This document shows, in pieces, positions 42,992-52,080 of a stretch of 64,000 nt of DNA; within the stretch, counting starts at the first letter, position 1; each line of letters opens with the position of its first letter. The stretch lies in contig NZ_SDIF01000006.1 of the NCBI RefSeq assembly GCF_004122735.1, forward strand, positions 1-64,000. The letters are read 5' to 3'. The notes under the pieces are model-generated. The model saw nothing but the letters and a program-made list of their open reading frames with translations, did not search any database and had not been told where the DNA came from. Source of the DNA: Streptomyces sioyaensis. Lineage in GTDB: Bacteria; Actinomycetota; Actinomycetes; Streptomycetales; Streptomycetaceae. Both the position numbers and the translations under genes were made by a program.

Positions 42992-44005
42992 ATGAAATGG
43001 CTTTCCACCTTCACCGCGGCAGCACTGGGAGCCGGGGCGGTTGCCGGGCCCATTGCGGCGGCTTCACCTTCCGTCGCGGCATCGCAGAGCGCCACGGCCA
43101 CCGCCACGGCGGTGCAATGCACCTCCAGGAATCAAGAGCTGGCCACGAAACTGACGAACGACATCGCCAAGGCGCTGGAAAGCCGGAAGAGCATGGCCTC
43201 GGTCTCCTTCTACGACGAGCCCACCGGAACCAGGTGCACCTCCGACGCCGACAAGCAGTACGACGCGGCCAGCGTGGTGAAGACCATCATTCTCGGCGCC
43301 CTGCTCTACCAGCGGGACGGCAACCTCACCGCGGAAGAAGACGCGCTCGCGCGCAAGATGATCACAGCTTCGGACAACGACGCCGCAATCGCCCTGTGGA
43401 AGCAGTTGTCCGATCTGACGGATCCCAAGAAGCCGGACCCGGTCAAGATCCAGGAATTCCTGGACAAGGCCGGGATGCACGACACCGTCCTCGACAAGGA
43501 AGGGTTCTGGGGCACCTCCCAGGTCACCGCGAACGACCAGACCAAGCTGTTGCACCTCTTCTCGGGTAACGACGATGCGGTTCTCGGGAGCAAGGCGCGC
43601 GCTTACGCACTCGACCTCATGAAGGACGTGCAGAGCACTCAGCGTTGGGGCGCCACGGCCGGCGCTCCGGTCGATGCCGTGATCCATGTGAAGAACGGCT
43701 GGATGCAACGGAGTTACCACCCCGACGTCGATCTCTTCGACCGGGGCGACTGGAAGGTGAACAGCATGGCCGTCCTCACGGATAACGGCTACGACTCCGG
43801 CATGGTCGTCCTCACCGAGAACAACAGAGTTCCCGAAGGGCACCCGAAGGAAGAGGGGATGGATTACGGGATCGAGACGATAGAGACGATTTCCCGCGCG
43901 ATATACCAGGACGTTTATCCCGGCGTTGAGGGCTACAACCCCAGCAGGCCGCCCGTTCCGCCTGTTTCGCCGGCTCCGGCTGCCACGCCACCGGCAGCCG
44001 GGTAG
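42992..44005 (+). CDS. Secreted serine hydrolase, class A beta-lactamase-like
   Basis: A 337-residue exported protein. The signal peptide spans about the first 32 residues, ending near AAASPSVAA. The penicilloyl-serine fold motifs are SVVK (SxxK), SDN in ITASDNDAA, and KNG in IHVKNGW where beta-lactamases have KTG/KSG. The Pro/Ala tail (PSRPPVPPVSPAPAA) resembles a wall-associated linker. The motif variant and length suggest an LppW-like or peptidoglycan-associated hydrolase and not a resistance enzyme. It stands alone and is convergent with the two-component genes. Confidence 0.85.
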   Translation: MKWLSTFTAAALGAGAVAGPIAAASPSVAASQSATATATAVQCTSRNQELATKLTNDIAKALESRKSMASVSFYDEPTGTRCTSDADKQYDAASVVKTIILGALLYQRDGNLTAEEDALARKMITASDNDAAIALWKQLSDLTDPKKPDPVKIQEFLDKAGMHDTVLDKEGFWGTSQVTANDQTKLLHLFSGNDDAVLGSKARAYALDLMKDVQSTQRWGATAGAPVDAVIHVKNGWMQRSYHPDVDLFDRGDWKVNSMAVLTDNGYDSGMVVLTENNRVPEGHPKEEGMDYGIETIETISRAIYQDVYPGVEGYNPSRPPVPPVSPAPAATPPAAG

Positions 44006-44085
44006 GGCAGGTCCGTCGCGGCCCGAGGGCCAACGGGGGCCTGAGACAAAGGCTTTCAGCCCCCCGACGGGTCAACAGCCGAGCC

Positions 44086-44124
44086 GCACCAGGCCGGGCT
44101 CAGCCCATCAGCCCGGCCTGGTGC
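44086..44124. terminator. Bidirectional terminator overlapping the response regulator 3' end
   Basis: A perfect 15-bp inverted repeat (44086-44100 and 44110-44124) with a nine-base loop that contains most of the regulator's stop codon. The last codons of the response regulator form one arm, and the structure separates it from the convergent serine hydrolase gene. Confidence 0.85.
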
Positions 44125-44792
44125 GCCAGCAGCGCCGCCTGCACCCGGCTGTCGCACCCCGTCTTCCCCAGGATCGAGCCGACGTGGCTCTTGACCGTGC
44201 CCACACCGATGCCGAGCCGCCTGCCGATCTCCAGGTTCGAGAGCCCCTCCCCCAGCATGCGCAGCACCTCCCGCTCCCGGCCGGTCAGGTCCGCCACCCT
44301 GTTGTCCGCGGCGGCCGCCCCGCTTCCGCCGCAGCTCAGCATCTGCCGGATGACGGTCCCGGTGACGCCGGGCGAGAGCACCGCGTCCCCCGCGGCCGCC
44401 CTGCGTACCGCGCTGATCAGCTCCTGCGGCCCCTCGTCCTTGAGCAGGAAGCCGGTGGCGCCCGCCCGCAGGGCCCGGATGACGTTCTCCTCGTCGCCGA
44501 AGGTGGTGAGCATGACCACCGTCGGCGCGGGGTCGAGGGCGGCGAGCGGTGCGACGGCCGCGAGCCCGTCGAGTACGGGCATGCGGACGTCGAGGAGCAC
44601 CACATCGGGCCGGTGCTCGGCACCGAGCCGGACGGCCTCGGCGCCGTTGGCCGCCTCGGCCACCACCTCGATGCCCTCGGCGTGCCGGAGGACCAGCCGG
44701 ACGCCGTGCCGGATCATCTCCTCGTCGTCGGCGAGCAGCACCCGGATCGCGGAACCCGCCTCCGGGTGCGCGGAGTCGGCCTGGTCAGTCAT
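44100..44792 (-). CDS. NarL/FixJ-type response regulator
   Basis: A 230-residue two-component regulator. The receiver domain has the acidic pair in LLADDEEM, the phosphoacceptor Asp68 in VVLLDVRMP, Thr in MLTTFGDEE and Lys in FLLKDEG. The C-terminal LuxR helix-turn-helix is LTGREREVLRMLGEGLSNLEIG and GTVKSHVGSILGK. The ATG at 44792 is favoured by AAGGA at five bases and overlaps the kinase stop by eight bases. Its partner is the histidine kinase directly upstream. The target promoters are unknown. Confidence 0.93.
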   Translation of the reverse strand: MTDQADSAHPEAGSAIRVLLADDEEMIRHGVRLVLRHAEGIEVVAEAANGAEAVRLGAEHRPDVVLLDVRMPVLDGLAAVAPLAALDPAPTVVMLTTFGDEENVIRALRAGATGFLLKDEGPQELISAVRRAAAGDAVLSPGVTGTVIRQMLSCGGSGAAAADNRVADLTGREREVLRMLGEGLSNLEIGRRLGIGVGTVKSHVGSILGKTGCDSRVQAALLAHQAGLMG

Positions 44793-46491
44793 GCGTCCTT
44801 CTCCCACCGTGCGGTTCGGTCACCAGCGGAACGGTAAAGCGGTCGATCGCGATCAGAGTGTCGGACCGGAAGCAGTAGCGGACGATCTCCAGCCGCCCGT
44901 GCTCGGGCTTCCCGCCCGCGTACGGATACAGGCAGTCCGTGGCGGAGCCCGGCCGCGGCGGTTCGCGCCCGGCGGCGGCCGCGCGTGACGCGGGGTCGTC
45001 CAGCGCCACGGCGCGTTGCACCTGCTCCCTCGTCATCCCCACCCGGGGCGGTTGCGGGCTCCGATACGCGAGGTCGTATCGGGAATGGTTCACCAGCAGG
45101 ACCCCGAACAGCATCATCGCGCTCACCCCCACCAGGCCGAGCAGCCCGGTAACGGCGCCGGCGATGCGCCGCTGGAGGACGGAGAGCCCGCTGCCGGGCT
45201 CGTCGACGGCGACCGGTCCGCTGTCGTCCGGCGCCGCCTCCACCGTCTCCGCCCCGGGCCCGGGGTCGGCGGGGAGGCCGGCCGCAACGGCGAAGCCGCC
45301 GCCGGGCGTCGGGCCGGCCTCCAGGTCGCCGCCGAGCAGCGCCACCCGCTCCCGCATCCCGGTCAGCCCGCGCCCGGAGCCGAGCCCGGTCGTCAGGGGC
45401 GGCCGCGTGGGCGGCGCGCCGTTGCGCACCCGTACCTCCACCCGCTCGCCGGTGTGCCGGACGGTCACGGTCACATGGGCCCCGGCCGCGTACCGGTGCA
45501 CGTTGGTGAGCGACTCGCGCACCACGCGGTGCACCGCCCGCCGCACCCGGGCCGGCCGGGTGTCGAGGTCCGGGCCCTCCCAGACCAGTTCGGCGGGGAT
45601 GCCGCCGCCGCGCGACTCCTCGACCAGCGCCTCGACGTCCGCCCGGGTGCCCGTGGCATCGGTCAGCGCGCCGATGCCGGTGCCACCCCCCAACGGCCCG
45701 AGGACGCCCAGCACCTCCCGCAGCTCCTGCATCGCGTCCCGGGTGGTACGGCGCACCACGGCGGCCTCGTCCCGCAGCTCGGGCGCCTCCTTGAGCAGCG
45801 CCATCTCCAGCCCGCCCGCGTGCAGCGAGACCAGGCTCAGCCGGTGCCCGAGCAGATCGTGCATCTCCGCGGCGATCCGCGACCGCTCGCGCATCCGGGA
45901 CTCGCTGTCCGCCAGGCGCCGCGCCTCCTCGGCGGCGGCGGCGCGCTCCCGCAGCGCCCGCAGCAGCCGGTCGCTCTGCCCGGCGGCGGTACCGACCAGC
46001 CCGGGCACCACGACCGTGGCGACGGCGAGCACCGCGGCCAGCGCCAGGCCGAAGAGCTGGCTGCCCAGCTCCAGCACAGGAGCGAACGCCGCGCAGGTCA
46101 GCATCGCCGCGGCGGCCGCCCCGAGCAGCACCCCGAATCGCCGCCGCGGCGTCCTCAGCTGCCGGGTCGCGGTGTGGGCGGCCACCGCGGTCAGCAGCGC
46201 CACGCAGGGCACCACCCCCATCAGCGCGGCCAGCCCGACCACAGCGGCCACCGGGTACCGGCGCCGCACCAGCACCAGCGCGACGCCGACGGCCCCCAGA
46301 GGCACCGCCGGCCAGCCCACCCCCAGCCGGGTGTGGATCCCCGAATCGACCGAGTAGGTGAGCAGCACGAGCACCGCGGCCAGCACCGCCTCACCGGCCG
46401 CCCGCCACAGCTGCCGCCCCTGCTCCCCGGGCTCCGCAAAGAGGCTCCGGGGAGTGTGGTGCTCGGACACGGGCGAGGCGCTGGACGACAT
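44785..46491 (-). CDS. Membrane histidine kinase with an extra C-terminal membrane-anchored domain
   Basis: A 568-residue NarL-family sensor kinase. The first 170 residues hold about six membrane segments. The HisKA_3 phosphoacceptor is His211 in AEMHDLLGHRLSLVSLHAG, with a HATPase region (RESLTNVHRYA, GLGSGRGLTGMRERVALLGG) ending near 405. After this an unusual extension follows: an acidic linker, one further membrane helix (about 443-467) and a terminal domain with two cysteines (520 and 540), which would lie outside the membrane. That part may be the ligand sensor. It is co-transcribed with the response regulator. Confidence 0.92.
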   Translation of the reverse strand: MSSSASPVSEHHTPRSLFAEPGEQGRQLWRAAGEAVLAAVLVLLTYSVDSGIHTRLGVGWPAVPLGAVGVALVLVRRRYPVAAVVGLAALMGVVPCVALLTAVAAHTATRQLRTPRRRFGVLLGAAAAAMLTCAAFAPVLELGSQLFGLALAAVLAVATVVVPGLVGTAAGQSDRLLRALRERAAAAEEARRLADSESRMRERSRIAAEMHDLLGHRLSLVSLHAGGLEMALLKEAPELRDEAAVVRRTTRDAMQELREVLGVLGPLGGGTGIGALTDATGTRADVEALVEESRGGGIPAELVWEGPDLDTRPARVRRAVHRVVRESLTNVHRYAAGAHVTVTVRHTGERVEVRVRNGAPPTRPPLTTGLGSGRGLTGMRERVALLGGDLEAGPTPGGGFAVAAGLPADPGPGAETVEAAPDDSGPVAVDEPGSGLSVLQRRIAGAVTGLLGLVGVSAMMLFGVLLVNHSRYDLAYRSPQPPRVGMTREQVQRAVALDDPASRAAAAGREPPRPGSATDCLYPYAGGKPEHGRLEIVRYCFRSDTLIAIDRFTVPLVTEPHGGRRTHD

Positions 46492-46628
46492 AACGACGAT
46501 TATCGGGGGCCGTGCACGGGACTCCGCTGCCCCTTGAGGCGGAGCCGCCTCTACCGAAAGGCAGAGGCCCCTGCACGGCGGGCGCGCCGGTCCTCCTCGT
46601 TCCCGGGCCCCCGTGCGAGACTCGACGG

Positions 46629-47336
<708 letters not shown>

Positions 47337-47344
47337 GACGCCCC

Positions 47345-47356
47345 GACACCCCCTAG
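47345..47356 (-). repeat. Solo CTAGGGGGTGTC motif at the phosphatase stop codon
   Basis: Twelve bases identical to the ends of the 26743-26914 element, starting at the TAG stop of the SpoIIE-type phosphatase gene. The third example of this motif at a stop codon on the minus strand. Confidence 0.55.
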
Positions 47357-48516
47357 GGAGCGCGGTCGCGGGTGACGGCCAGGATGGCCATGTCGTCCTG
47401 GCCTTCGCCGCCGGTCCAGCGGCCGACGTCCTTGGTCAGGGCGTCCACCAGGGCGTCGGGGTGGGTGAACCGCCGGCCCATGCGCCGGGAACGCAGTGGG
47501 TCGTAGAACGTTCCCTGTGCGTCCCGCGCCTCGGTGACACCGTCGGTGACCAGCAGCAGCGAGGCGCCCGGGGGCAGGCGCACCACGTCGGCCGGCGGGT
47601 GCCCCACGGGAGCGAGGTCGGCCAGCCCCATGCCCAGGGGCAGCTGCGGGACGGCCGGATCGAGTCGTACCAGCTGCCCGCCGTGGACCAAGTACGGGGG
47701 CGGGTGCCCGCGGTTGACCAGGCTCAGCGCCTGGCCGTCGGCGGACACCTCGGCCAGTACGGCGGTCGTGAAGCCCTCGTTCGACGTGATCGGGCCGCTC
47801 CGGGCCCCTGCCCTGGCCATCGCCTCGTCCAGCCGCCGCACCAGCGTGTCGAGCGTGGGAGCGTACTCGGCCTCCTGCCGGAACGCGCCGATGGCGACCG
47901 AGACGGCGGCGACGGCCTGGATGCCCTTGCCGCGGACATCGCCGATGATCATTCGCACCCCGAAGGGCGTCTCCTGTACCGCGTACAGGTCACCGCCGAT
48001 CCGCGCCTCCGCCTGCGCCGCGACATATCCGGCGGCCACGGCCAGCGGACCGGCCCGCTCCGGCGGGTCCGGGAGCACCGCCAGCTGGACCGCCTCCGCG
48101 AGGTCCCGGGTCAGCGCCAGATCACGCCCCTGGCGCGCGATCAGCCCGTTGATCGCCAGCGCCAGCCCACCGATCAGGCCGACCACCGCCAGATCGACGA
48201 GCAGCGGCGTCGCCGGCCGCCCGCGCTCGATGTCCAGCCCCACCGAGAGCCCGCACGTCACGGCCACGACAGCGACCGCGGAACGGTAGGGCAGCATGGC
48301 GCCCGCGATCAGCGGCCCGGCCGCCAGGAGCGGGAGTCCCAGGTACGGCTCGGGCCCGAAAAGGTCCAGCAGGACGCCGGTCACCAGGGCCAGCGCCACG
48401 AGCGTCCACGGCACCTTCACCGGCGCGGGCCGCAAGCCCTGCACAGCTCCGCTCCTGCTGCCGGGCCGTGCTCGCGACGCGGAAGGAAACTCAAGCCACG
48501 ACACGATGCGCCTCAC
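47353..48516 (-). CDS. SpoIIE-type PP2C phosphatase with a membrane region
   Basis: A 387-residue Ser/Thr phosphatase. Three or four membrane segments occupy residues about 36-125. The SpoIIE/PP2C_SIG domain covers about 140-387, with GGDLYAV, the metal-binding GDVRGKGIQA, VNRGHPPPYLV, LVTDGVTEARD and the terminal QDDMAILAV. In Streptomyces such enzymes typically dephosphorylate anti-sigma-factor antagonists. The GTG at 48516 has GAGG upstream. The TAG stop coincides with the CTAGGGGGTGTC motif. Confidence 0.92.
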   Translation of the reverse strand: MRRIVSWLEFPSASRARPGSRSGAVQGLRPAPVKVPWTLVALALVTGVLLDLFGPEPYLGLPLLAAGPLIAGAMLPYRSAVAVVAVTCGLSVGLDIERGRPATPLLVDLAVVGLIGGLALAINGLIARQGRDLALTRDLAEAVQLAVLPDPPERAGPLAVAAGYVAAQAEARIGGDLYAVQETPFGVRMIIGDVRGKGIQAVAAVSVAIGAFRQEAEYAPTLDTLVRRLDEAMARAGARSGPITSNEGFTTAVLAEVSADGQALSLVNRGHPPPYLVHGGQLVRLDPAVPQLPLGMGLADLAPVGHPPADVVRLPPGASLLLVTDGVTEARDAQGTFYDPLRSRRMGRRFTHPDALVDALTKDVGRWTGGEGQDDMAILAVTRDRAP

Positions 48517-48686
48517 CTGCTACCTCGGTATGCCCATCGCTTCACACATGCGCCGCATGCGCAACAGATACGGGGTGCGCGCGGCACCGCCGCACCACCT
48601 GGCCCGGTGCCGGAGAAGCGGCTGTGGGGATCGGCGTTCCGCGGTCGGTGACCGAGTGTGACGGTGGGGGGCGTCAGCGCGGTCGG

Positions 48687-49754
48687 TCAGCACGGCCCGT
48701 CGTCGCGGCGGGCCAGGATCCGGTAGGCGTTGGAGAAGCCGGGCCGCCGCCGGGTCGCGGGCGTGATCAGGCGGTCGAGCAGCCAGCCCAGCACGAGGAG
48801 GGGAACGCCCGCGGCGAGCACGGTGGCCCGCAGGACGCGGCTCACGGCGCCGGGGGCCTCGGCGTACCACGGTTCGTCCTTGCGGGGAGCCAGGCCGCTC
48901 AGGGCCAGCCAGGCCGCGGCGAGCAGGTCGACGGGGTCGTGCGGTGCGGCGTGTTCCTCCGCGACCACCGTGAACCCCAGCTCGGTCAGTCTCTCGCGCA
49001 GATTCCCCACCGGGATGAAGTGCAGGTGCTGCGGCTGGAGCCACGGCAGCCACCAGCGGCCGAGCAGCCGGCCGAACCGGCACTGCGGGTCCGGTACCTC
49101 GATCAGCAGATGCCCGCCGGGGCGCAGCGCCCGGTGCGCGGCGATCAGCTCGGCCTCGGGATCGGTGCTGTGTTCCAGGTAGTGGAACATGCTGACCACG
49201 TCGTAGTGCGCGGCCAGTTCCCCGGCCAGCTCGACGAAGGCGCCCCGGTAGCCCCGCTGCACCCAGCCTCGTTGCTGGGCCGACTCGACGCCCGCGCTGA
49301 TGTCCAGCCCGTCGAAGACGGTACGGGGCAGGACGGCACGCGCCGCGTCGCAGAAGTGCCCCTGCCCCGTCCCCACGTCGAGCCAGTTCGCCGGCTCGGC
49401 GTGCGGCAGCACGGCCCGCGCCCTGAGCGGGTAGCGGGCGTCGTGCCCCTTGAAGAGCGCGGCGAGGTTCTCCTCACCGAGCCCGTCGTAGAAGTCGCGG
49501 TAGTAGAACTCCAGCCCCTCGGCGTTGAGTTGGGGGTTCTGGAAGACGTGGCGGCAGTCCTGGCACTGTTCCAGGACGAACCTGCCGGGCTTGCCCTGCA
49601 ACAGGTCACGGGTCCTGAGCCGTACCTTCAGCCGGGCCGCGCCGCACCACGGGCAGTCGGTGCGTCGCGGCTGGAAGAACCGCGCCGGCCCGTGCGCCAG
49701 GTCGTCCTGGTAGCGGGAGCGCAGCGCGGCGACCTGATCGGCCCTGCTCATCAT
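48687..49754 (-). CDS. SAM-dependent methyltransferase with an N-terminal zinc-ribbon-like region
   Basis: A 355-residue enzyme. An N-terminal four-cysteine region (Cys34, Cys37, Cys64, Cys67 in CPWCG and CQDCRHVF) precedes a class I methyltransferase core: WLDVGTGQGHFCDAA binds SAM, followed by FDGLDIS and VVSMFHYLEH. The C terminus has a hydrophobic helix (about 316-340), so the protein may sit at the membrane. It is the last gene of the PKS operon; its start overlaps the glycosyltransferase stop as TGATG. The likely acceptor is the glycosylated lipid or its sugar. Confidence 0.87.
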   Translation of the reverse strand: MMSRADQVAALRSRYQDDLAHGPARFFQPRRTDCPWCGAARLKVRLRTRDLLQGKPGRFVLEQCQDCRHVFQNPQLNAEGLEFYYRDFYDGLGEENLAALFKGHDARYPLRARAVLPHAEPANWLDVGTGQGHFCDAARAVLPRTVFDGLDISAGVESAQQRGWVQRGYRGAFVELAGELAAHYDVVSMFHYLEHSTDPEAELIAAHRALRPGGHLLIEVPDPQCRFGRLLGRWWLPWLQPQHLHFIPVGNLRERLTELGFTVVAEEHAAPHDPVDLLAAAWLALSGLAPRKDEPWYAEAPGAVSRVLRATVLAAGVPLLVLGWLLDRLITPATRRRPGFSNAYRILARRDDGPC

Positions 49755-50935
49755 CAACGGCTTCCTGTAGCTGGGGGCGCGGCGAGGTGTTCGAGGTGTG
49801 CCGCGGCGGCTTCCGCGCCCCCGGCGGCGCGGAAGGACCGGCCCACCCGTTCCGCGGCGGCGCGGTAGCCCGGTTCGTCGAGCACGGAGTCCAGTGCCGT
49901 GCCGAGCTGGTCGGCGGTCGCCCGGCCGAAGCGGACGCGCACGCCGGCGCCGGCGTCGACCACCTGGGCGGCGATGGTGGGCTGGTCGTCCCGGATGGGG
50001 GCGACCACGAGGGGCAGCCCGTGCCACAGCGCCTCGCAGACGGTGTTGTGCCCGCCGTGGCAGACCACGGCGTCGCACCGCTCCAGCAGCGCCAGTTGGG
50101 GCACGCTCGGGCGCACCAGCAGCCCGTCGCCGCTGCCGTCCAGGGTTCCCGACGGGTCGACGACCACTGCCTGCAGCCGGTCCGACCGGGACCGCACCGC
50201 CTGCGCGCACGCGTCGAGGAAGCGCGCCCCGACCTCGGCGTTGGCCGTGCCGAGGGTGATCAGGACCGTGGCGCGCCCGGGGTCCAGCCGGTCCCACGGA
50301 AAGTCGTCGGCGGCCGGCCGGGAGGCGAGGGACGGGCCGACGAACCGCACCTGGTCGCCGAAGGAATCCGCCGGCCCGACCAGTTCCTCGGTGCTGAAGG
50401 TCAGCACGAGCCGGTCGGACAGCCGCGGGTCCACCTCGCTCGCCGGATCGCCGATCCGCTGCCGCAGGGCGTGCAGCACGTCGGTGATCCACTCCTCCAC
50501 CTTGGGCATGTCGGCCAGGGCGGTGAACCCCGCCGAGGTGGTCGCCGACGTGGCCCAGGGGATGCGCAGCCGCTCGGCCAGCAGCCCGCCGGCGACGGCC
50601 TGCTGGTCGGCGATCAGGACGTCCGGACGGAAGTCCTCCGCCGCGGTCCGCACCCCCGGGGCCATCTCCTCCGCCAGAGGGACGAGGAACTCCTCCCAGA
50701 GGAACTTCAGCGCCGCCGGTCCCCGCAGCGAGAGCGGCCGCAGCAGGGCAGGGTCGTCGAGCGGCGGCGCGGCGCACGGGAACACCGTGGCCCGCTCGCC
50801 GGCCAACGGTCGCAGCACGTCCGGCAGTCCGGCCCAGGCCACCTCGTGCCCCCGCCGGACCAGCTCCGCCCCGACGCCGAGCGTGGGGTTGATGTGGCCG
50901 ACCAGCGGCGGCACCACGAACAGGAATCTGCTCAC
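49754..50935 (-). CDS. GT1 / MGT family glycosyltransferase
   Basis: A 393-residue GT-B glycosyltransferase of the macrolide/UGT type. The N-terminal acceptor motif is PPLVGHINPTLGVGAELVRRG with the general-base histidine. The nucleotide-sugar site near the C terminus is CHGGHNTVCEALWHGLPLVV followed by DDQ. These enzymes glucosylate hydroxyls of polyketides, carotenoids or lipids. The GTG at 50935 overlaps the hydrolase stop as GTGA, so it belongs to the PKS operon and almost surely glycosylates its product. The sugar donor is not evident. Confidence 0.92.
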   Translation of the reverse strand: MSRFLFVVPPLVGHINPTLGVGAELVRRGHEVAWAGLPDVLRPLAGERATVFPCAAPPLDDPALLRPLSLRGPAALKFLWEEFLVPLAEEMAPGVRTAAEDFRPDVLIADQQAVAGGLLAERLRIPWATSATTSAGFTALADMPKVEEWITDVLHALRQRIGDPASEVDPRLSDRLVLTFSTEELVGPADSFGDQVRFVGPSLASRPAADDFPWDRLDPGRATVLITLGTANAEVGARFLDACAQAVRSRSDRLQAVVVDPSGTLDGSGDGLLVRPSVPQLALLERCDAVVCHGGHNTVCEALWHGLPLVVAPIRDDQPTIAAQVVDAGAGVRVRFGRATADQLGTALDSVLDEPGYRAAAERVGRSFRAAGGAEAAAAHLEHLAAPPATGSR

Positions 50936-51753
50936 CGGCCGCCGACCTCCGCCGCCCCGGCCGCGTCGTGCGCGCGGACCCACTCGGTGATCAGGTCGCG
51001 CACCAGGTCCGTGGCTCCCATCAGGACCCAGTGCTCCTGGTCCGGCACCACGACGGTCCGGCAGTCGGGGAGCAGCGACTTCAGCCACGGTTCCTGGGCC
51101 GCGAGTTCCGACTCGCTGCCGTAGACGGCCAGCACCGGGCAGCGCAGCGCGCGGATCTCGTCCTCGTCCAGCAGCCGGCTGGCCGGGATGTCCCGGGCCA
51201 TGGTGCTGGAATTCAGCAGCCGCGACGCCGACTTCACCCGGCGGGTCACATGCGCCCCGTGCTCCCGGGTCAGCTGCTCGTGGAGGTCGGTACGGGCGAA
51301 CTCGTCGGCCGCGCGCCGGAGGTTGACGGCCATCTTGCGCGACCAGGACTCGGTGGCCGGCTCCGATTCGATCATCGCGACGCTGGCCACCCGCTCGGGG
51401 CGGCGGGCCGCGTAGCTGAACGCGATGGTGCCGCCGTAGGAGTTGCCGACCAGGTGGACCGGTCCGGCCACCTCCAGCCGGTCGAGCAGCGCGTCGAGGT
51501 CCCCGACGAAGTCCTCCAGCAGGTAGCCGCTGGACACCCGCTCGCTGTGACCATGACCGCGCAGGTCGTACATGATCACGTCCATCCCCTCGGCGGCGAA
51601 GGCCGGGGCCAGGGTGAAGTAGTAGCTGACGAGGCTGTCCACGAGCATGCCGTGGACGAACACCACCGTGGGCGGCGGCGCGGTGTCCGCGGGGTCCCGG
51701 GCGGGCATCTGCTCCACGTGCAGGGCGATGCCGTTGGCGTTGATCACCGCCAC
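50932..51753 (-). CDS. Alpha/beta hydrolase (candidate chain-release thioesterase)
   Basis: A 273-residue alpha/beta hydrolase. The oxyanion segment is VFVHGMLVDS, the nucleophile elbow LVGNSYGGTIAF (Ser105), and the histidine is in VVPDQEHWVL (about His241). The catalytic acid is not obvious; YGSESELA stands where GxxD is expected. It starts with GTG three bases after the ACP stop. Since neither synthase has a thioesterase domain, this is the best candidate for releasing the chain from the ACP, by hydrolysis or esterification. Confidence 0.88.
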   Translation of the reverse strand: MAVINANGIALHVEQMPARDPADTAPPPTVVFVHGMLVDSLVSYYFTLAPAFAAEGMDVIMYDLRGHGHSERVSSGYLLEDFVGDLDALLDRLEVAGPVHLVGNSYGGTIAFSYAARRPERVASVAMIESEPATESWSRKMAVNLRRAADEFARTDLHEQLTREHGAHVTRRVKSASRLLNSSTMARDIPASRLLDEDEIRALRCPVLAVYGSESELAAQEPWLKSLLPDCRTVVVPDQEHWVLMGATDLVRDLITEWVRAHDAAGAAEVGGR

Positions 51754-51756
51754 CGT

Positions 51757-52080
51757 TCAGCACTCCCCCGTCTGGCGCAGGCATCCGACCACGTAGTCCA
51801 CGAGCCGGCCGATCGTGAGGTAGATGATCTCTTCGAGTTCGAGGCCGGCCAGGAACTCGGCGAAGTTCACCCGCTCCCCGTACCGCGCCCCCAACTGGCC
51901 GCCGAGGGTGACCAGGTCGATGCTCTCCAGGTCCAGGTCGTCGTGGAACCGGGTGTCCCGGGTCATCTCGACCTCGTCCAGCCCCTGATCGTCGAGCACG
52001 GCCCGCAGCATTCCGGTGATCTCGTCGAACACCACTGTCTCGTCCGCGCGCACCGGTGGCTGTGTCTGACCGCTGTTCAC
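51757..52080 (-). CDS. Discrete acyl carrier protein
   Basis: A 107-residue ACP. The phosphopantetheine serine is Ser53 in HDDLDLESIDLVTLG, the usual [DE]SLD-like context. Short helices 2 and 3 follow (RYGERVNFAEFL, IIYLTIGRLVDYV). The GTG at 52080 overlaps the synthase stop as GTGA. It would receive a starter unit or the finished chain, because the large synthase has its own internal ACP. The adjoining phosphopantetheinyl transferase domain could load both. Confidence 0.93.
   Translation of the reverse strand: MNSGQTQPPVRADETVVFDEITGMLRAVLDDQGLDEVEMTRDTRFHDDLDLESIDLVTLGGQLGARYGERVNFAEFLAGLELEEIIYLTIGRLVDYVVGCLRQTGEC

Noticed and set aside
42992..44005. Antibiotic-resistance beta-lactamase for the cluster
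   Set aside because: The KTG/KSG motif is KNG, a Pro-rich tail is present, and no beta-lactam biosynthesis gene is nearby.
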